This document shows positions 1-9,875 of a stretch of DNA of 64,000 nucleotides, piece by piece (the first letter of the stretch is position 1; each line of letters begins with the position of its first letter). The position numbers were made by a program, and so were the translations under genes. Location: positions 271,886 through 335,885 of the forward strand of contig JAJFGU010000020.1 of NCBI GenBank assembly GCA_021775955.1, written 5' to 3'. Below the pieces are notes generated by a model. The model was not told where the DNA came from, ran no database searches, and was given only the letters and a program-made list of their open reading frames with translations. This DNA is from Alphaproteobacteria bacterium. Its GTDB lineage: Bacteria > Pseudomonadota > Alphaproteobacteria > Micavibrionales > Micavibrionaceae.

Positions 1-1
1 C

Positions 2-160
2 GATATGTTTGAACCGTCAAATCTCTATCTGCCAATTACAACCAGCAGTAACGCCCATCGTTGCAAAAAAGAAGTCGACCAGATTTTAGCAATTATAGAT
101 ATGCTGGCGCTTTACGAACCCAATGTCGCTAAGGACAAATCTTTACATCTCTACACGTAA
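2..160 (+). CDS. C-terminal end of an unrecognised gene (partial)
   Basis: An open frame enters from the left edge and runs 52 codons to a TAA at 158-160. The visible tail contains hydrophobic and acidic residues in an amphipathic helix-like pattern (QILAIIDMLALYEP) and no known motif. It converges with the next gene on the minus strand and their ends overlap by about 18 bases, which is common for tail-to-tail genes. The start and most of the protein lie outside the window, so no function can be given. The frame could be chance, since only 159 bases are visible. Confidence 0.4.
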   Translation, partial: DMFEPSNLYLPITTSSNAHRCKKEVDQILAIIDMLALYEPNVAKDKSLHLYT

Positions 161-466
161 AATAATGTCCTGCTCTCCAATCATGACTGACTTTCTGGCC
201 TTCTTTGGCAGGGGAACGCCGCACCCCCGGCAATAAACCATCACAGCTGCAGCCAAAAAATCCCGGCTGTACTCTATTTTTGCCCCTGTCTTATCAAGCG
301 GGTTTTCTATAGTAACATAAATGACGTTTTCATCTTTTTCGTCCGCTCTGATCGATATGATTTCGCCGGTTGGAGGTTTTTTTCTCTCCTTCTGGACGCA
401 AAGGGAATAGAGAGCCTTATAAGCCTCCCCATAATCAAAAATAATCCGCCTGTCTTCACGTGGCAT
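143..466 (-). CDS. Hypothetical protein, 107 aa
   Basis: Small soluble protein that I do not recognise. It starts MPREDRRIIFDYGEAYKAL and has a short CxxC pair (YCRGCGVP, about residues 78-85), too little to call a zinc site. There is no signal peptide or membrane segment. It lies 30 bases downstream of the glycosyltransferase gene on the same strand, so the two may be co-transcribed. Residues look like normal coding sequence (mixed charged and hydrophobic), which is why the frame is preferred over the overlapping opposite-strand frame. Confidence 0.6.
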   Translation of the reverse strand: MPREDRRIIFDYGEAYKALYSLCVQKERKKPPTGEIISIRADEKDENVIYVTIENPLDKTGAKIEYSRDFLAAAVMVYCRGCGVPLPKKARKSVMIGEQDIILRVEM

Positions 467-496
467 AACTCACTCCCGATAACAGCAATACTTTCA

Positions 497-1723
497 TCAT
501 TTTCCACCAGCTAGCTTTACAAGCTCGTCCGCGATCTTCGTAGCAAGCTTGGAAGGATCAAAGTCCTTGTATTTCTCCGCCATGTTTTGCGCCGCCTGTT
601 TAAACTCGCCCTCATTAAGCAGGAGTGAAATTAATTCAGTAACTTTTCCTGCGTCGTATTCTCCTATTAAACCACGCCCTGCTTTATTCCTGCCTATTGC
701 CCGTGAACACATCAACTGCTCTATATGGCCCGGCAACAAAAGCTGTGGTACGCCATTTAAAGCAAATGCCGCCGAAATCCCCGAACTCCCATGACATATA
801 CCAAGGTCGCATTTTCCAATGAGCTTATCCAGCCTGATCGCGCCATTAAAAATACGCAAACCCGGTTTTTCAATCTGCTTCTTCAACCCAGGTGGAATTC
901 CAGGTGCGGCAATAATAACATCATAATCATCTGGCAACCCCCTGAGCGCCTCTATACAGGGTTTGAAAGGCATTGTCTCGGGCCGTATATAACCAAAAAT
1001 GCGTTTGCCGGATTCTTTCTTCCAATCCACCTCCTCACCACCATCTATACTGTAGAAAGGACCACAATATTTTGGTTTTGATTTTGTAAAGCTTGCCCTG
1101 TCAGGATAATGGTCGAGCTCCTCAAAAGTCGTGAGAAACTCCGCATCAACTTTTAGAGCATCAGCGAATTTCTTGATCTTTGGTATGCCCGCCAAAACCA
1201 AAGCTTCATTTACATTATTCAGAACCATTTCTTCATGGCGCGCCATGACCTCTTCATCTATTTTTTCCCAGTAGCGTAATGGTGGCATAGGTGTGGCGAG
1301 CGGTGGCACATCATAGCCTGCCCCAAAGGCGGCTTTCTTAAATTTAAACCCTCGGGCAGCCAGCAGTGCTGTCGGCGCAGCCTGGACAACCAGAACATCA
1401 GGCTTTACCAATTCATAAAGACCGCGCCAAGCCTCAATCAGGCCCGCAAGCTCCGCAGGCCTGTCATAACCACATGGACGTAAATCATCGGGATATATCA
1501 GGCTTGGACCACGTTTGGATCCCGGGGCCGGGGGCTGAACAGGATAGTAAGGCGCCTGCAGGACCTTATATTTCAGCCCCTCAGAAAACGGCTTTATAAC
1601 GGCAGGGTTTTGTAGCGCGAAAAAAAGCTCTGCCTTACGCTTTGCCAGTGGCCTTGCAACCTCAACAAGTTTGGTCACATGCCCAAAATTTCGTCCCACT
1701 TCCCATGCAAATAAAACGCGCAT
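497..1723 (-). CDS. UGT/MurG-like GT-B glycosyltransferase
   Basis: A 408-residue protein of GT-B glycosyltransferase type. The N-terminus (MRVLFAWEVGRNFGHVTKL) has the Gly-rich turn that follows the first beta strand in nucleotide-sugar transferases that strip or remodel lipid or small-molecule acceptors. The C-terminal half has the donor-site signature region around residues 310-340 (CHGSSGISAAFALNGVPQLL, then LPGHIEQ), as in MurG/UGT families where His-Gly-Gly or His-Gly-Ser contacts the diphosphate and a Gln/Glu binds the sugar. There is no signal peptide, so it is likely cytosolic or membrane-associated. The substrate cannot be told from sequence; no sugar-nucleotide genes lie nearby. 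Confidence 0.75.
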   Translation of the reverse strand: MRVLFAWEVGRNFGHVTKLVEVARPLAKRKAELFFALQNPAVIKPFSEGLKYKVLQAPYYPVQPPAPGSKRGPSLIYPDDLRPCGYDRPAELAGLIEAWRGLYELVKPDVLVVQAAPTALLAARGFKFKKAAFGAGYDVPPLATPMPPLRYWEKIDEEVMARHEEMVLNNVNEALVLAGIPKIKKFADALKVDAEFLTTFEELDHYPDRASFTKSKPKYCGPFYSIDGGEEVDWKKESGKRIFGYIRPETMPFKPCIEALRGLPDDYDVIIAAPGIPPGLKKQIEKPGLRIFNGAIRLDKLIGKCDLGICHGSSGISAAFALNGVPQLLLPGHIEQLMCSRAIGRNKAGRGLIGEYDAGKVTELISLLLNEGEFKQAAQNMAEKYKDFDPSKLATKIADELVKLAGGK

Positions 1724-1901
1724 TCTGAAACTTTAGGGACAGGCCTAATGCTCCGCAAGGATTTTAAGCATTTTTCCGGGGGAATATTGAGAACTGATTG
1801 CATGCATATGAAACCGCTATTCACGGATATTCATTTTATGATACTTTGGTTTGCGTCTGCGTAATTGCATTTCAGAATAAATACTCAACTTAAGGAATAA
1901 T

Positions 1902-2576
1902 ATGTCTGCAAAGGAACAAGAGCCTTCCAATGACCAGGATGAAGAACCAAAGGACACCGTTTTTTCTGCTGTTTCCAATGTCGGCGAGCAGCTCGGCGCT
2001 ATTGAACAGTTCATAGCAAGGCGCTTTGACGAAATATCGATGGAAATCAATGCCACATCGCAACAGGTCGATATGGCGGAAGAAGGCATCACGAACCGCT
2101 TTACTGAAATTCTGGAAATCCTTCATGCCGTTTCCTATAGCGGTGATGGCAATACACCGGCCAATGCGGGCGTGGAGCTTGATGCCGTTGTTGATATGAC
2201 AGAAGAAGCGGCCAATAAAATTCTTGATGCTGCGGGTCGTATTAACACGAAGATCCATTCTGATGAAGACTGGGAAAATAAAGAAACAAGAGAAAAAGTC
2301 ATAGACAGCATCAACGACGACGTTGAGGAAATTTTTATGGCCTGCTCCTTTCAGGACATTACCGGGCAAAGAATTCGCAAGACATTGGAGAACCTCAAGA
2401 CAATTGAAGACAGGCTTGGCACTGCACTTGACCGCCTGGGCATTAATATATCGGTGGAAGATAGGCCACCCCCACAGGGAGCATCGAGCCAATCGGAAAT
2501 CGATGCCCTGCTCGAAGGATATAGCGCCGCTGAAAAAGCAAAACAGGACGCACCCGATGGTGAGATCAAAGATTAG
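1902..2576 (+). CDS. cheZ: CheZ-like chemotaxis phosphatase
   Basis: A 224-residue, acidic, helical protein. The diagnostic stretch is at about residues 148-160 (CSFQDITGQRIRKTLENL), which matches the CheZ catalytic helix where Asp and Gln (D and Q of QDITGQ) dephosphorylate the response regulator CheY. The end (SEIDALLEGYSA, residues 195-206) is the type of amphipathic tail used to dock CheY. The middle, rich in AEEAANKILDAAGRI, fits the long four-helix-bundle hairpin of the family. No other chemotaxis genes lie nearby, so it is an orphan. The start at 1902 follows AAGGA with normal spacing. A hairpin terminator lies 75 bases beyond the stop. Confidence 0.85.
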   Translation: MSAKEQEPSNDQDEEPKDTVFSAVSNVGEQLGAIEQFIARRFDEISMEINATSQQVDMAEEGITNRFTEILEILHAVSYSGDGNTPANAGVELDAVVDMTEEAANKILDAAGRINTKIHSDEDWENKETREKVIDSINDDVEEIFMACSFQDITGQRIRKTLENLKTIEDRLGTALDRLGINISVEDRPPPQGASSQSEIDALLEGYSAAEKAKQDAPDGEIKD

Positions 2577-2651
2577 GGCATAAACCCTTAATTAGAAGAT
2601 TTTTACAGCTCCTCATACTTACCCCCCCTTAAAAACAAACATCTCCCAAGT

Positions 2652-2675
2652 GGCTCTTTCTGCAAAGAAAGGGCC
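2652..2675 (+). terminator. Rho-independent terminator after cheZ
   Basis: A 10-bp stem (GGCTCTTTCT paired with AGAAAGGGCC, one G-U) closes a GCAA tetraloop and is followed by CTAATTTTATT. The position suits the end of the cheZ transcript. The T tract is interrupted, so termination may be partial. Confidence 0.6.
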
Positions 2676-2829
2676 CTAATTTTATTGCAAAATATAAATA
2701 CATCAAATTTTATTTAAATAAAGGACAAGCGCCAGATAAGTATAGAATTACCTTTTACTTCAAATTTTATCCATAATTAAACTCATTTTTACCCCGCATC
2801 CCTAATATCAAAGAAAAGCGGGGGCAAAA

Positions 2830-3288
2830 ATGAGTACAAATACTTCTCAGGACAAACAGTGCGAAACCATAGCGGGTATGATAGCGGGGCTTATGAAAGA
2901 GCTGGAAAGCCTGGCTCCTCATCCTGATCACCTCAATACCGGCCCCGGCGGCGAACATGATAGTATGCTGGGCCAGATTTTCATGGATAGCTTTCTGGGT
3001 GCATCTTTCCTGGAAGTTGCCTCCGGGACCCCTGATATTGAAAAAATGGCTGAAAGCGCCAGCCAATATATGACGGACCGATCCAAAGGCCGGAGTAGCT
3101 TTACCCTGGACAGACGCCGTGCGATTACGGGTCATTTCAACGCGGGCAGTTCCCCCAGATCCACAGGAATGCAGGCTTTTATCGCCGATTTACCAAAGCG
3201 TAAACGCGTTGAAGGGGCCCTTACCCGTTACCAGGGTCGGTTGGCTACTATAAAAGCTGCAAGCCCTGCTCCGCAAATAGCTGCCTAA
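2830..3288 (+). CDS. Hypothetical protein, 152 aa
   Basis: Not recognised. The N-terminal third is helical and acidic (ETIAGMIAGLMKELESLAPH), the middle has a Gly/Ser-rich segment (LGQIFMDSFLGASFLEVASG) and the C-terminus is basic (LPKRKRVEGALTRYQGRLA). There is no signal peptide. The start is preceded by GCGGGGG at a suitable distance. It stands alone between the cheZ terminator and the next gene, which lies on the same strand about 80 bases on. Confidence 0.6.
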   Translation: MSTNTSQDKQCETIAGMIAGLMKELESLAPHPDHLNTGPGGEHDSMLGQIFMDSFLGASFLEVASGTPDIEKMAESASQYMTDRSKGRSSFTLDRRRAITGHFNAGSSPRSTGMQAFIADLPKRKRVEGALTRYQGRLATIKAASPAPQIAA

Positions 3289-3370
3289 ATCACATCTTCA
3301 ACAACTATTCAGCCTGCCTACAAATATGATAGAATGCTGGAGTTACGCACCCTCATGGGCAAGGACAACC

Positions 3371-4309
3371 ATGGCTGATTTCGGCACATCTTTATTACGC
3401 GAAAAATTCTCTATCCTTGATCCGGAGATCAAAGGACGTGAAAACAATAAACCGGTAATCGCGCTCAGCAACAGAATGGTTGCTGACATGAAATCCGGTG
3501 ACAAATACCACGAGGAATTTGTGATCAGGGCGCATAACATGCATTCCTGCACAAGAATGACAGCGCTTGTTCTCCAGAGCTTCTATCAGGGCGGGCCGAT
3601 TATGAACAGGCACACCCCTTTTGACTGGAGCGCGTCGTGGGACAAAATTGTTAATGAATACGAATATGCTTACAATCCGCAACGCTGGATAGCCGTATAC
3701 CACAAGGGCCGTATCGTTTTTGAAGCCGGCGAACATCATATGCTTCTGGATGTGATTGAACAATGTGATGCCAGAAATACAGGTCAATATGATGAATCCG
3801 TCGCCTTGGCTGAAGACGCCTTCAAGCAGCTGGGAAAGACCGTCACCATCGACCATGACTCCAATGTCGCATTGGTTGTTACCTTTGAGGATAATGAGTG
3901 CAGAGTGGGCGTCATTATGCGCGGCCCTGATCGCACGACCACATTCAATTTCAAAGCAAACGGAACCAAGGAAAAACCACTGAATACCCCGCAATGCCTC
4001 TCCGGTGCCGCCGCTTTTCTTGAAGGCATTCAACTGGCCTTTATGGTCGGTATGAACAACGAAAAAATAAGGCTGGGTATTATCAAGCGTTTTTCAAATG
4101 AAGAAAAGCAAACCAAAGAAGCCAAAAAACGCCTCTCCCGCCTCTCTGCCGAGGTTGCCAATATGGAGGCGGCGCATGATGTGCATTACAGGCCGGAGCG
4201 CCCTGAATTCCCACATGTTATTATTGATGCCGAAAAGCTGGCCCAGCAAATCTTAGAGCCGCCGGAGGATAGCGACGACGACGAAGAGCCGGAAGAAACT
4301 GAAAATTAG
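3371..4309 (+). CDS. Hypothetical protein, 312 aa, acidic tail
   Basis: Not recognised. The frame is open from 3326, but the start at 3371 (MADFGTSLL) is chosen because AAGGA lies 5 bases before it. The protein is soluble, with a mixed alpha/beta middle (residues 80-200), a helical segment with KRLSRLSAEVANMEAAH, and a C-terminal tail of about 20 residues that is almost all Asp, Glu and Pro. Such tails are seen in proteins that bind basic partners or metal ions, but no such role can be shown here. No repeat or catalytic motif is evident. Confidence 0.65.
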   Translation: MADFGTSLLREKFSILDPEIKGRENNKPVIALSNRMVADMKSGDKYHEEFVIRAHNMHSCTRMTALVLQSFYQGGPIMNRHTPFDWSASWDKIVNEYEYAYNPQRWIAVYHKGRIVFEAGEHHMLLDVIEQCDARNTGQYDESVALAEDAFKQLGKTVTIDHDSNVALVVTFEDNECRVGVIMRGPDRTTTFNFKANGTKEKPLNTPQCLSGAAAFLEGIQLAFMVGMNNEKIRLGIIKRFSNEEKQTKEAKKRLSRLSAEVANMEAAHDVHYRPERPEFPHVIIDAEKLAQQILEPPEDSDDDEEPEETEN

Positions 4310-4394
4310 GCCTTGGTAAAAAAACTTCTTGCAATTTGTTTTCATAATCTATATATTCTGCGCTTAATGGCCAACTAGTGGATAAGGATAAAAA

Positions 4395-4808
4395 ATGACT
4401 AAGAAAACCAAGTATTCTTTTACGACAACATTTGATGAAATTGCCCAAACAATCCAAGAGACAATAGATGCAGGTAAGCCTTGCCCGAACGGCGGCAGCG
4501 GAATGCTCAAGTATGGTCCCCTAGAAGGCAAAGTAACCGGCATGGCCCTTAATTCATCTATTGCCAATGGTTATCACGGCCTTAAAAAAGGCGTTTACAC
4601 GAACCTTTTTGACTTCTGTGTAAAAAATGGTTTTAAAAAGCCCAAACCTCCCGCAAAAGAGGAGAAGCCTGCTGGCAAAAAAGATTTTATGAGGCTTGGA
4701 GCATCCTCACCTGCACCTAGAGCTGCAGATCTGATACTCCAAGAAGGCTTAAGCCGCACCCACCATCTCACTGAAGATGAGCTACAATCTTTACAATACG
4801 GAAGCTAA
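4395..4808 (+). CDS. Hypothetical protein, 137 aa
   Basis: Not recognised. The first 75 residues look like one compact domain (YSFTTTFDEIAQTIQETI, then a Gly-rich loop NGGSGMLKYGPLEGKVTGMA), followed by a Lys/Pro linker (KKPKPPAKEEKPAGKK) and a short C-terminal helix. The start follows GGATAAGGATAAAAA. Its stop at 4806-4808 lies one base from the stop of acnA, which is convergent. Base composition is a little AT-richer than acnA. Confidence 0.6.
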   Translation: MTKKTKYSFTTTFDEIAQTIQETIDAGKPCPNGGSGMLKYGPLEGKVTGMALNSSIANGYHGLKKGVYTNLFDFCVKNGFKKPKPPAKEEKPAGKKDFMRLGASSPAPRAADLILQEGLSRTHHLTEDELQSLQYGS

Positions 4809-4809
4809 T

Positions 4810-7485
4810 TTAAGCCGCAGCGATATTGCGCAGGACGTAATGCAGGATGCCACCATTGCGGTAGTACTCCACCTCATCCAGCGTATCGATCCGGCAGAGC
4901 AATGTAACCTCTTCCGATGAACCATCCGCTTTATGCACGGTGAGTGTAATATCCTGCCCCGGCTTGAGATCGCCTTCAATACCGGCAACATCAAACGTTT
5001 CTTCGCCGGTCAAGCCAAGCGAAGTCCGGCTCACCCCATCTTTAAACTGCAACGGCATCACACCCATGCCAACAAGATTGGAGCGGTGAATACGCTCGAA
5101 ACTCTCGGCTACAACAGCCTTCACGCCGAGCAACCTAGTGCCCTTCGCCGCCCAGTCACGAGAAGAGCCCGTGCCGTATTCTTTCCCGGCAATCACAACA
5201 AGCTTTGTGCCTTCTTCCTGATATTTCATCGAGGCGTCGTAAATGCTCATCTGCTCGTCGCTTGGAATATGCTTGGTGTAACCGCCTTCAACATTATCCA
5301 GCATCTCGTTTTTGATGCGGATATTGGCAAAGGTGCCACGTGTCATCACGCGGTCATTACCCCGGCGTGAACCATAAGAATTAAAATCGCGCGGCTCCAC
5401 GCCATTTTCCACTAGATACGCTCCAGCCGGATGGTCTTTCTTAAACGCCCCGGCGGGTGAAATATGATCTGTTGTTACAGAGTCGCCCAGTATCGCCAGC
5501 GCATAAGCCCCTTTGATATCCGAGGTTGCAGCGGCTTCAGCGCTCATGCCTTCAAAGAAAGGCGGGTTCTGTATGTAGGTCGAGCTGTCACTCCAGTTGT
5601 ACGTTTCACCGGAATCGTCGCCGCCAATCGCCTGCCATTCCTTTGGTCCCTTAAATACATCGGCATATCTTTGCGTGAACATCTCGCTCGTCAGACAGGT
5701 GCGCACAGTGTCCTCAATCTCTTTATTAGTCGGCCAGATATCTTTCATAAAGACATCATTGCCGTCCTGATCCTGGCCCAGCGGGTCTTTATACAAATCA
5801 ACCTTCATCGACCCGGCAATTGCATAGGCCACCACCAAAGGGGGACTGGCCAGATAATTCGATTTCACATGCGGAGAAATCCGCCCTTCGAAATTGCGGT
5901 TACCGGAAAGAACAGATGTCACATTCAAATCACCCGCATCAACTGCTTTACCAATCGGCTCGGGCAGCGGCCCGGAATTCCCGATACAGGTCGTGCAACC
6001 ATACCCAACCGTATTAAAGCCCAACGCATCCAGATCTTCCTGCAGACCCGCTTTGTTCAGATAATCCGTGACCACTTGCGATCCCGGCGCCAGTGAGGTT
6101 TTCACCCATGGCTTGACGGTTAAACCTTTTTCGCGTGCCTTGCGCGCCACCAAACCAGCCGCGAGCATCACGGAAGGATTTGATGTATTCGTACAGGATG
6201 TAATCGCAGCAATAACGACATCGCCATTATCCAGCGTGTCTTCACTGCCTTCGATAGGGATGGATTTTTCTTCCGGGCAAACCGTGGCAAAAGCACTCAC
6301 CGAGTCTTTAAGCTCAATTCGGTCCTGCGGACGTTTCGGCCCCGAAATACAAGGCTCAACGCTAGCAAGATCCAGCTCTAATGTTTTTGTGAACTCCGGA
6401 TCGGGTGTAGAACTATCGCGCCACATGCCCTGCTCCTTCGCATAGGCCTCAACCAAATTCACGCGGTGCTCATCGCGCCCGGTAAAGCGCAAATAATTCA
6501 GCGTCTCTTCATCAACCGGGAAAAATCCGCATGTCGCACCATATTCCGGGGCCATATTGGCAATCGTTGCCTGATCGGCCAGGCTCAAATGATCCAGACC
6601 GGGACCGTAAAATTCAACAAATTTTCCAACCACACCAAGCTCGCGCAGCATCTGCACCACCACAAGAACCAGATCGGTCGCAGTTGTGCCTTCTTTGAGC
6701 TCACCATTCATCTTAAAGCCAACAACTTCCGGGATCACCATCGAAACCGGCTGTCCCAGCATCGCCGCTTCGGCTTCAATCCCGCCAACACCCCAGCCTA
6801 AAACGGCCAGGCCGTTAATCATTGTGGTATGTGAATCCGTGCCCACCAGCGTATCCGGATAAGCCACCTGCTTGCCTTCATTATTCTCGTCATCTTCAAC
6901 CCAAACGGTTTGGGCGAGATATTCCAAATTCACCTGGTGGCAAATGCCGGTACCTGGCGGCACCACGCGGAAGTTTTTAAACGCGCCCTGCCCCCATTTG
7001 AGGAATTCATAACGCTCACCGTTGCGCTCAAACTCGCGCTCGACATTGGCCTGCACCGCGTCATTGGTGCCAAATTTATCGACCATGACGGAGTGATCAA
7101 TCACCAGATCAACCTGAGACAGCGGATTAATGCTCTGCACATCGCCGCCGAGTGCAGCCATCGCCTCGCGCATCGCCGCCAGATCTACAACCGCCGGCAC
7201 GCCGGTGAAATCTTGCATCAACACACGGGCCGGACGGTAAGCAATTTCATGAGTTGAGCTCTTCGTCTTGAGCCACTCGGCCAGCGCCTGAATATCTTCT
7301 GTCGTCACGCTGCGCCCGTCTTCAAAGCGTAGGAGATTTTCCAGCAGGACCTTTAACGAAAACGGTAGGCGCGATATATCGCCGATTTTCTCAGCAGCCG
7401 CAGCCAGAGAGAAATAATCGTAATCCTTGCCGTCCACCGTTAATGTTTTGCGCGTACCCAGAGAATCTTGACCTGTGCGTGTCAT
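4810..7485 (-). CDS. acnA: Aconitate hydratase A
   Basis: An 891-residue aconitase, the normal length for the AcnA/IRP1 family. It converts citrate to isocitrate through cis-aconitate in the TCA cycle using a [4Fe-4S] cluster. Cluster ligands are visible: one Cys in [12 protein letters not shown] (about residue 434) and the pair in [13 protein letters not shown] (about 500-503). The substrate-binding swivel domain at the C-terminus has [16 protein letters not shown] and [15 protein letters not shown]. The gene stands alone on the minus strand. Its stop abuts a convergent gene. Upstream is a 125-base gap with a weak TTGTAT-like box only, so its promoter was not fixed. Confidence 0.98.
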   Translation of the reverse strand: MTRTGQDSLGTRKTLTVDGKDYDYFSLAAAAEKIGDISRLPFSLKVLLENLLRFEDGRSVTTEDIQALAEWLKTKSSTHEIAYRPARVLMQDFTGVPAVVDLAAMREAMAALGGDVQSINPLSQVDLVIDHSVMVDKFGTNDAVQANVEREFERNGERYEFLKWGQGAFKNFRVVPPGTGICHQVNLEYLAQTVWVEDDENNEGKQVAYPDTLVGTDSHTTMINGLAVLGWGVGGIEAEAAMLGQPVSMVIPEVVGFKMNGELKEGTTATDLVLVVVQMLRELGVVGKFVEFYGPGLDHLSLADQATIANMAPEYGATCGFFPVDEETLNYLRFTGRDEHRVNLVEAYAKEQGMWRDSSTPDPEFTKTLELDLASVEPCISGPKRPQDRIELKDSVSAFATVCPEEKSIPIEGSEDTLDNGDVVIAAITSCTNTSNPSVMLAAGLVARKAREKGLTVKPWVKTSLAPGSQVVTDYLNKAGLQEDLDALGFNTVGYGCTTCIGNSGPLPEPIGKAVDAGDLNVTSVLSGNRNFEGRISPHVKSNYLASPPLVVAYAIAGSMKVDLYKDPLGQDQDGNDVFMKDIWPTNKEIEDTVRTCLTSEMFTQRYADVFKGPKEWQAIGGDDSGETYNWSDSSTYIQNPPFFEGMSAEAAATSDIKGAYALAILGDSVTTDHISPAGAFKKDHPAGAYLVENGVEPRDFNSYGSRRGNDRVMTRGTFANIRIKNEMLDNVEGGYTKHIPSDEQMSIYDASMKYQEEGTKLVVIAGKEYGTGSSRDWAAKGTRLLGVKAVVAESFERIHRSNLVGMGVMPLQFKDGVSRTSLGLTGEETFDVAGIEGDLKPGQDITLTVHKADGSSEEVTLLCRIDTLDEVEYYRNGGILHYVLRNIAAA

Positions 7486-7613
7486 AATATATCACCCCTT
7501 GGGCGTTTGCCCCTTTGAAAAGTCATGAAATCATACGCAGGAATTGCATACAAAGTGTATCATGAACCCAAAATATATAAAAAGAGGTTAACGTATGGGG
7601 GTATGCGGTGAAA

Positions 7614-8159
7614 TTAGTTCCAGATAGGAGGTTCCCAGGGCTCGAACCAGCTATCTCTTTGAAAGCTAGGCCTTTGCCAAACTTTCAGACGCCCGTCAAG
7701 TTCTGTAAGATATAGCAAAGCGTCGGCACCTCTTCTTGTAAATTTGCCGTCTTCCTTAAACGGTGGAAATTCCAAAAGTCCGCGCCCGATCCTAAGTAGC
7801 CTATCGGCTTCCATAACGTCCGGGTGATTGGGAGAGACCGGCCGCATCATGTTTTTTAGAAAAACCACATCCAAAAGGGCGCAACATGTACGGCAATACT
7901 CCATAAGGTCTTCAGGCATAAATCCGTTAATCTGACGAAAGTCATTCAGAGCCTCAGCAACATCACCCTGAGCATTCAAAGACCACCCTCTGATCTTATA
8001 GGCCCTCGCCTTCTCTTCTCCGCTTGCCGAAAGATCCATCATCACCTTTCCAGTCAGAAACCTTACAGTTGTATATTTTTTCTCTTGTAAAGCCTGATCG
8101 GCCTCAAGGAGAAGCTCTTTATTTGTGGGGTTTAAATCGCTCTTTCCAGCGTTATCCAT
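7614..8159 (-). CDS. TPR-like hypothetical protein, 181 aa
   Basis: A small helical protein. Residues 10-75 form about two helix pairs that resemble tetratricopeptide repeats (ELLLEADQALQEKKYTTVRF and YKIRGWSLNAQGDVAEALND). The rest is not recognised; it ends in a Trp/Pro-rich tail (WFEPWEPPIWN). There is no signal peptide. TPRs usually serve as binding surfaces, so a scaffold role is possible, but no partner is indicated. It lies between acnA and the ccm operon and faces away from the latter. Confidence 0.6.
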   Translation of the reverse strand: MDNAGKSDLNPTNKELLLEADQALQEKKYTTVRFLTGKVMMDLSASGEEKARAYKIRGWSLNAQGDVAEALNDFRQINGFMPEDLMEYCRTCCALLDVVFLKNMMRPVSPNHPDVMEADRLLRIGRGLLEFPPFKEDGKFTRRGADALLYLTELDGRLKVWQRPSFQRDSWFEPWEPPIWN

Positions 8160-8494
8160 GGCTTTAACCTGGCTCCGTTTCAGTTGTTTCGCACTTGCAA
8201 TCTAAAATATTAGGCACAATATGTCAAACAAAGTACCTAAAATAATAAAATAAGGAGTCTTTTTTACCATCCATTTGGAAAACAAGACAACTCAAAAGGG
8301 GCCGCCCAGCCCTATTTTCCAGCCAAAACCCCAAGAAAAACCCTGTAAAATCAACTATTTATGAAAATTCTTGAAATGCACATTTTCTCTCCACTTTTTC
8401 GCCACATTCCAAAGCCACAATGAAACTATAGATACTTGAGGAACAAAAGAATTCAAAGACCTCTACCATCTACCAGCTCACTACCGTAATTAAG
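8160..8494. other. Intergenic region before ccm; possible small RNA
   Basis: About 410 bases separate the TPR-like gene from ccmA, and I see no open frame of note. The region is AT-rich. It ends on the plus strand at a very strong terminator (8495-8522). A terminator with no gene ahead of it on that strand suggests either a short transcript (small RNA) that starts in this gap or an attenuator ahead of ccmA. A TATAGA-like box at 8437-8442 is the only candidate -10; no good -35 sits in front of it. Confidence 0.3.
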
Positions 8495-8522
8495 CCGCTG
8501 CCCCTACCAGGCAGCGGTTTTT
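8495..8522 (+). terminator. Strong Rho-independent terminator upstream of ccmA
   Basis: CCGCTGCC and GGCAGCGG form a perfect 8-bp GC-rich stem around a 7-base loop, followed directly by TTTTT. It points into ccmA, which starts 48 bases later, so ccmA must either have its own promoter just after it or be controlled by read-through. Confidence 0.8.
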
Positions 8523-8570
8523 ACATGGGAATGGCTTTGCGTCCCCCCATGAATCCCCTATAAAGCTTTT

Positions 8571-9215
8571 ATGGCTGTTTTTTCCGGTAAAAATCTAAGT
8601 TGCGCGCGCGGACACAGGCTGATCTTCGAAGATTTATCCTTTGAAATCAAAAACGGACAGATTCTAGCCCTGACCGGCCCGAATGGCTGTGGCAAAACCA
8701 GTCTTTTGCGCATTATGGCCGGGCTGCTTGATCCCTTCACCGGCAGCCTGGAATGGAACGGCGAAAAAAATCCCGACTTCCTGGCGCAAAACATCCTCTG
8801 GATGGGGCAGGAGACGCCTTTAAAGCCGCAGCTCTCGGTCATTGAAAACCTGCAATTTCTTTCCTGCATTATGGGCGGCCCGTCGGATAAGGCGGCCATT
8901 CAGGAAACCCTCGAAAAAACCGGACTTGGGCGTTTTTCCCACTACCCTGTGCGATATTTGTCTATGGGCCAGCGCAGGCGCACATTGCTCACGCTTTTAT
9001 ATCTGGCCAAACGCAAAATCTGGCTGATTGACGAGCCAACCAACCATCTCGACAAGGAAGGACGCGATCATTTAGTCAAAGGTGTGATGGATTACACAAA
9101 TCAGGGCGGCATGGCCGTGATTGCCACACATAGGCCGGAGCTTTGGGGCTCGTGCACTGTGCTCGATGTTTCTGCTTTCGATGAAGGTACAGCGCCGGAA
9201 AGAATCGCGGCATGA
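8571..9215 (+). CDS. ccmA: Heme exporter ATP-binding subunit CcmA
   Basis: A 214-residue ABC ATPase, the normal size for CcmA. Walker A is GPNGCGKTSLL (about 36-46), the ABC signature is the degenerate LSMGQRRR (about 130), and Walker B is IWLIDEPTNHLD (about 152-163) with the catalytic Glu. With CcmB, CcmC and CcmD it forms the complex whose ATP hydrolysis releases holo-CcmE so that heme can be passed to apocytochrome c in the periplasm. It is the first gene of the ccm operon and overlaps ccmB by 4 bases, so translation is probably coupled. Confidence 0.95.
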   Translation: MAVFSGKNLSCARGHRLIFEDLSFEIKNGQILALTGPNGCGKTSLLRIMAGLLDPFTGSLEWNGEKNPDFLAQNILWMGQETPLKPQLSVIENLQFLSCIMGGPSDKAAIQETLEKTGLGRFSHYPVRYLSMGQRRRTLLTLLYLAKRKIWLIDEPTNHLDKEGRDHLVKGVMDYTNQGGMAVIATHRPELWGSCTVLDVSAFDEGTAPERIAA

Positions 9216-9874
9216 AACAACTCACTGCTGTCCTGATGCAGGATCTAAGGATCGACATCCGCCATGGCGGACAAATTGTTATTCTCCCCGCTTTCTTTCT
9301 TCTGATCGTTTTGCTTTATCCATTGGGCCTTGGCGCGGACGTAAAAACGCTACAAACCAGCGGCCCCGGCCTTTTGATAATTGCCGCCTTGCTCGCATCT
9401 CTTTTGCCGCTGGAAAAACTTTATACCGATGATTTAAAAGACGGCACGATGGACCTTTTGTTATTATCACAACAGCCCCTTTCCCTTTACGTTACCGGAA
9501 AAATCATGGCGCATTGGATTATTGCCGGAGCGCCGCTGGTAATCATGAGTCCCGTTCTGGCGCAAATGATGGGACTTGGCATATCCTGGCATGCTCTGAT
9601 GCTCGTTTTTACTCCGGCAACGCTGCTTTTTGTTCTGATCGGCCAGATCGCCGCCGCGCTTAGTTTAAACGCGCAGCGCGGATCGGTTTTGCTGGCGCTT
9701 CTTGTGATACCACTTTACATTCCAATACTCATCTTTGGTGCTGGTGCGCTGGATTTATTCCAGAGCGGAATGAGCGCCAAAGGCCCTGCGTTATTTTTAT
9801 GGGCGATGCTGGCTTTTGCCTTGCCGCTCACACCTCTGGTAACTGTGAAACTTCTAAAGATGCAGATCGATTGA
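9212..9874 (+). CDS. ccmB: Heme exporter membrane subunit CcmB
   Basis: A 220-residue integral membrane protein with about six hydrophobic segments (for example IVILPAFFLLIVLLYPLGL near residue 23 and SVLLALLVIPLYIPILIFGA near 160). The early motif DLRIDIRHGG and the central TDDLKDGTMDLLLLSQQPL are typical of CcmB, the permease partner of CcmA. Overlap with ccmA and a one-base gap to ccmC show operon membership. Confidence 0.95.
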   Translation: MKQLTAVLMQDLRIDIRHGGQIVILPAFFLLIVLLYPLGLGADVKTLQTSGPGLLIIAALLASLLPLEKLYTDDLKDGTMDLLLLSQQPLSLYVTGKIMAHWIIAGAPLVIMSPVLAQMMGLGISWHALMLVFTPATLLFVLIGQIAAALSLNAQRGSVLLALLVIPLYIPILIFGAGALDLFQSGMSAKGPALFLWAMLAFALPLTPLVTVKLLKMQID

Positions 9875-9875
9875 T

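Noticed and set aside
5464..6096. Long plus-strand frame inside acnA
   Set aside because: Antisense to a well-conserved aconitase; residue use is Arg/His-rich as expected from antisense translation and there is no ribosome site.
7486..7613. Iron-responsive or riboswitch-type leader of acnA
   Set aside because: No stem-loop of a known class was found in the 125-base gap.
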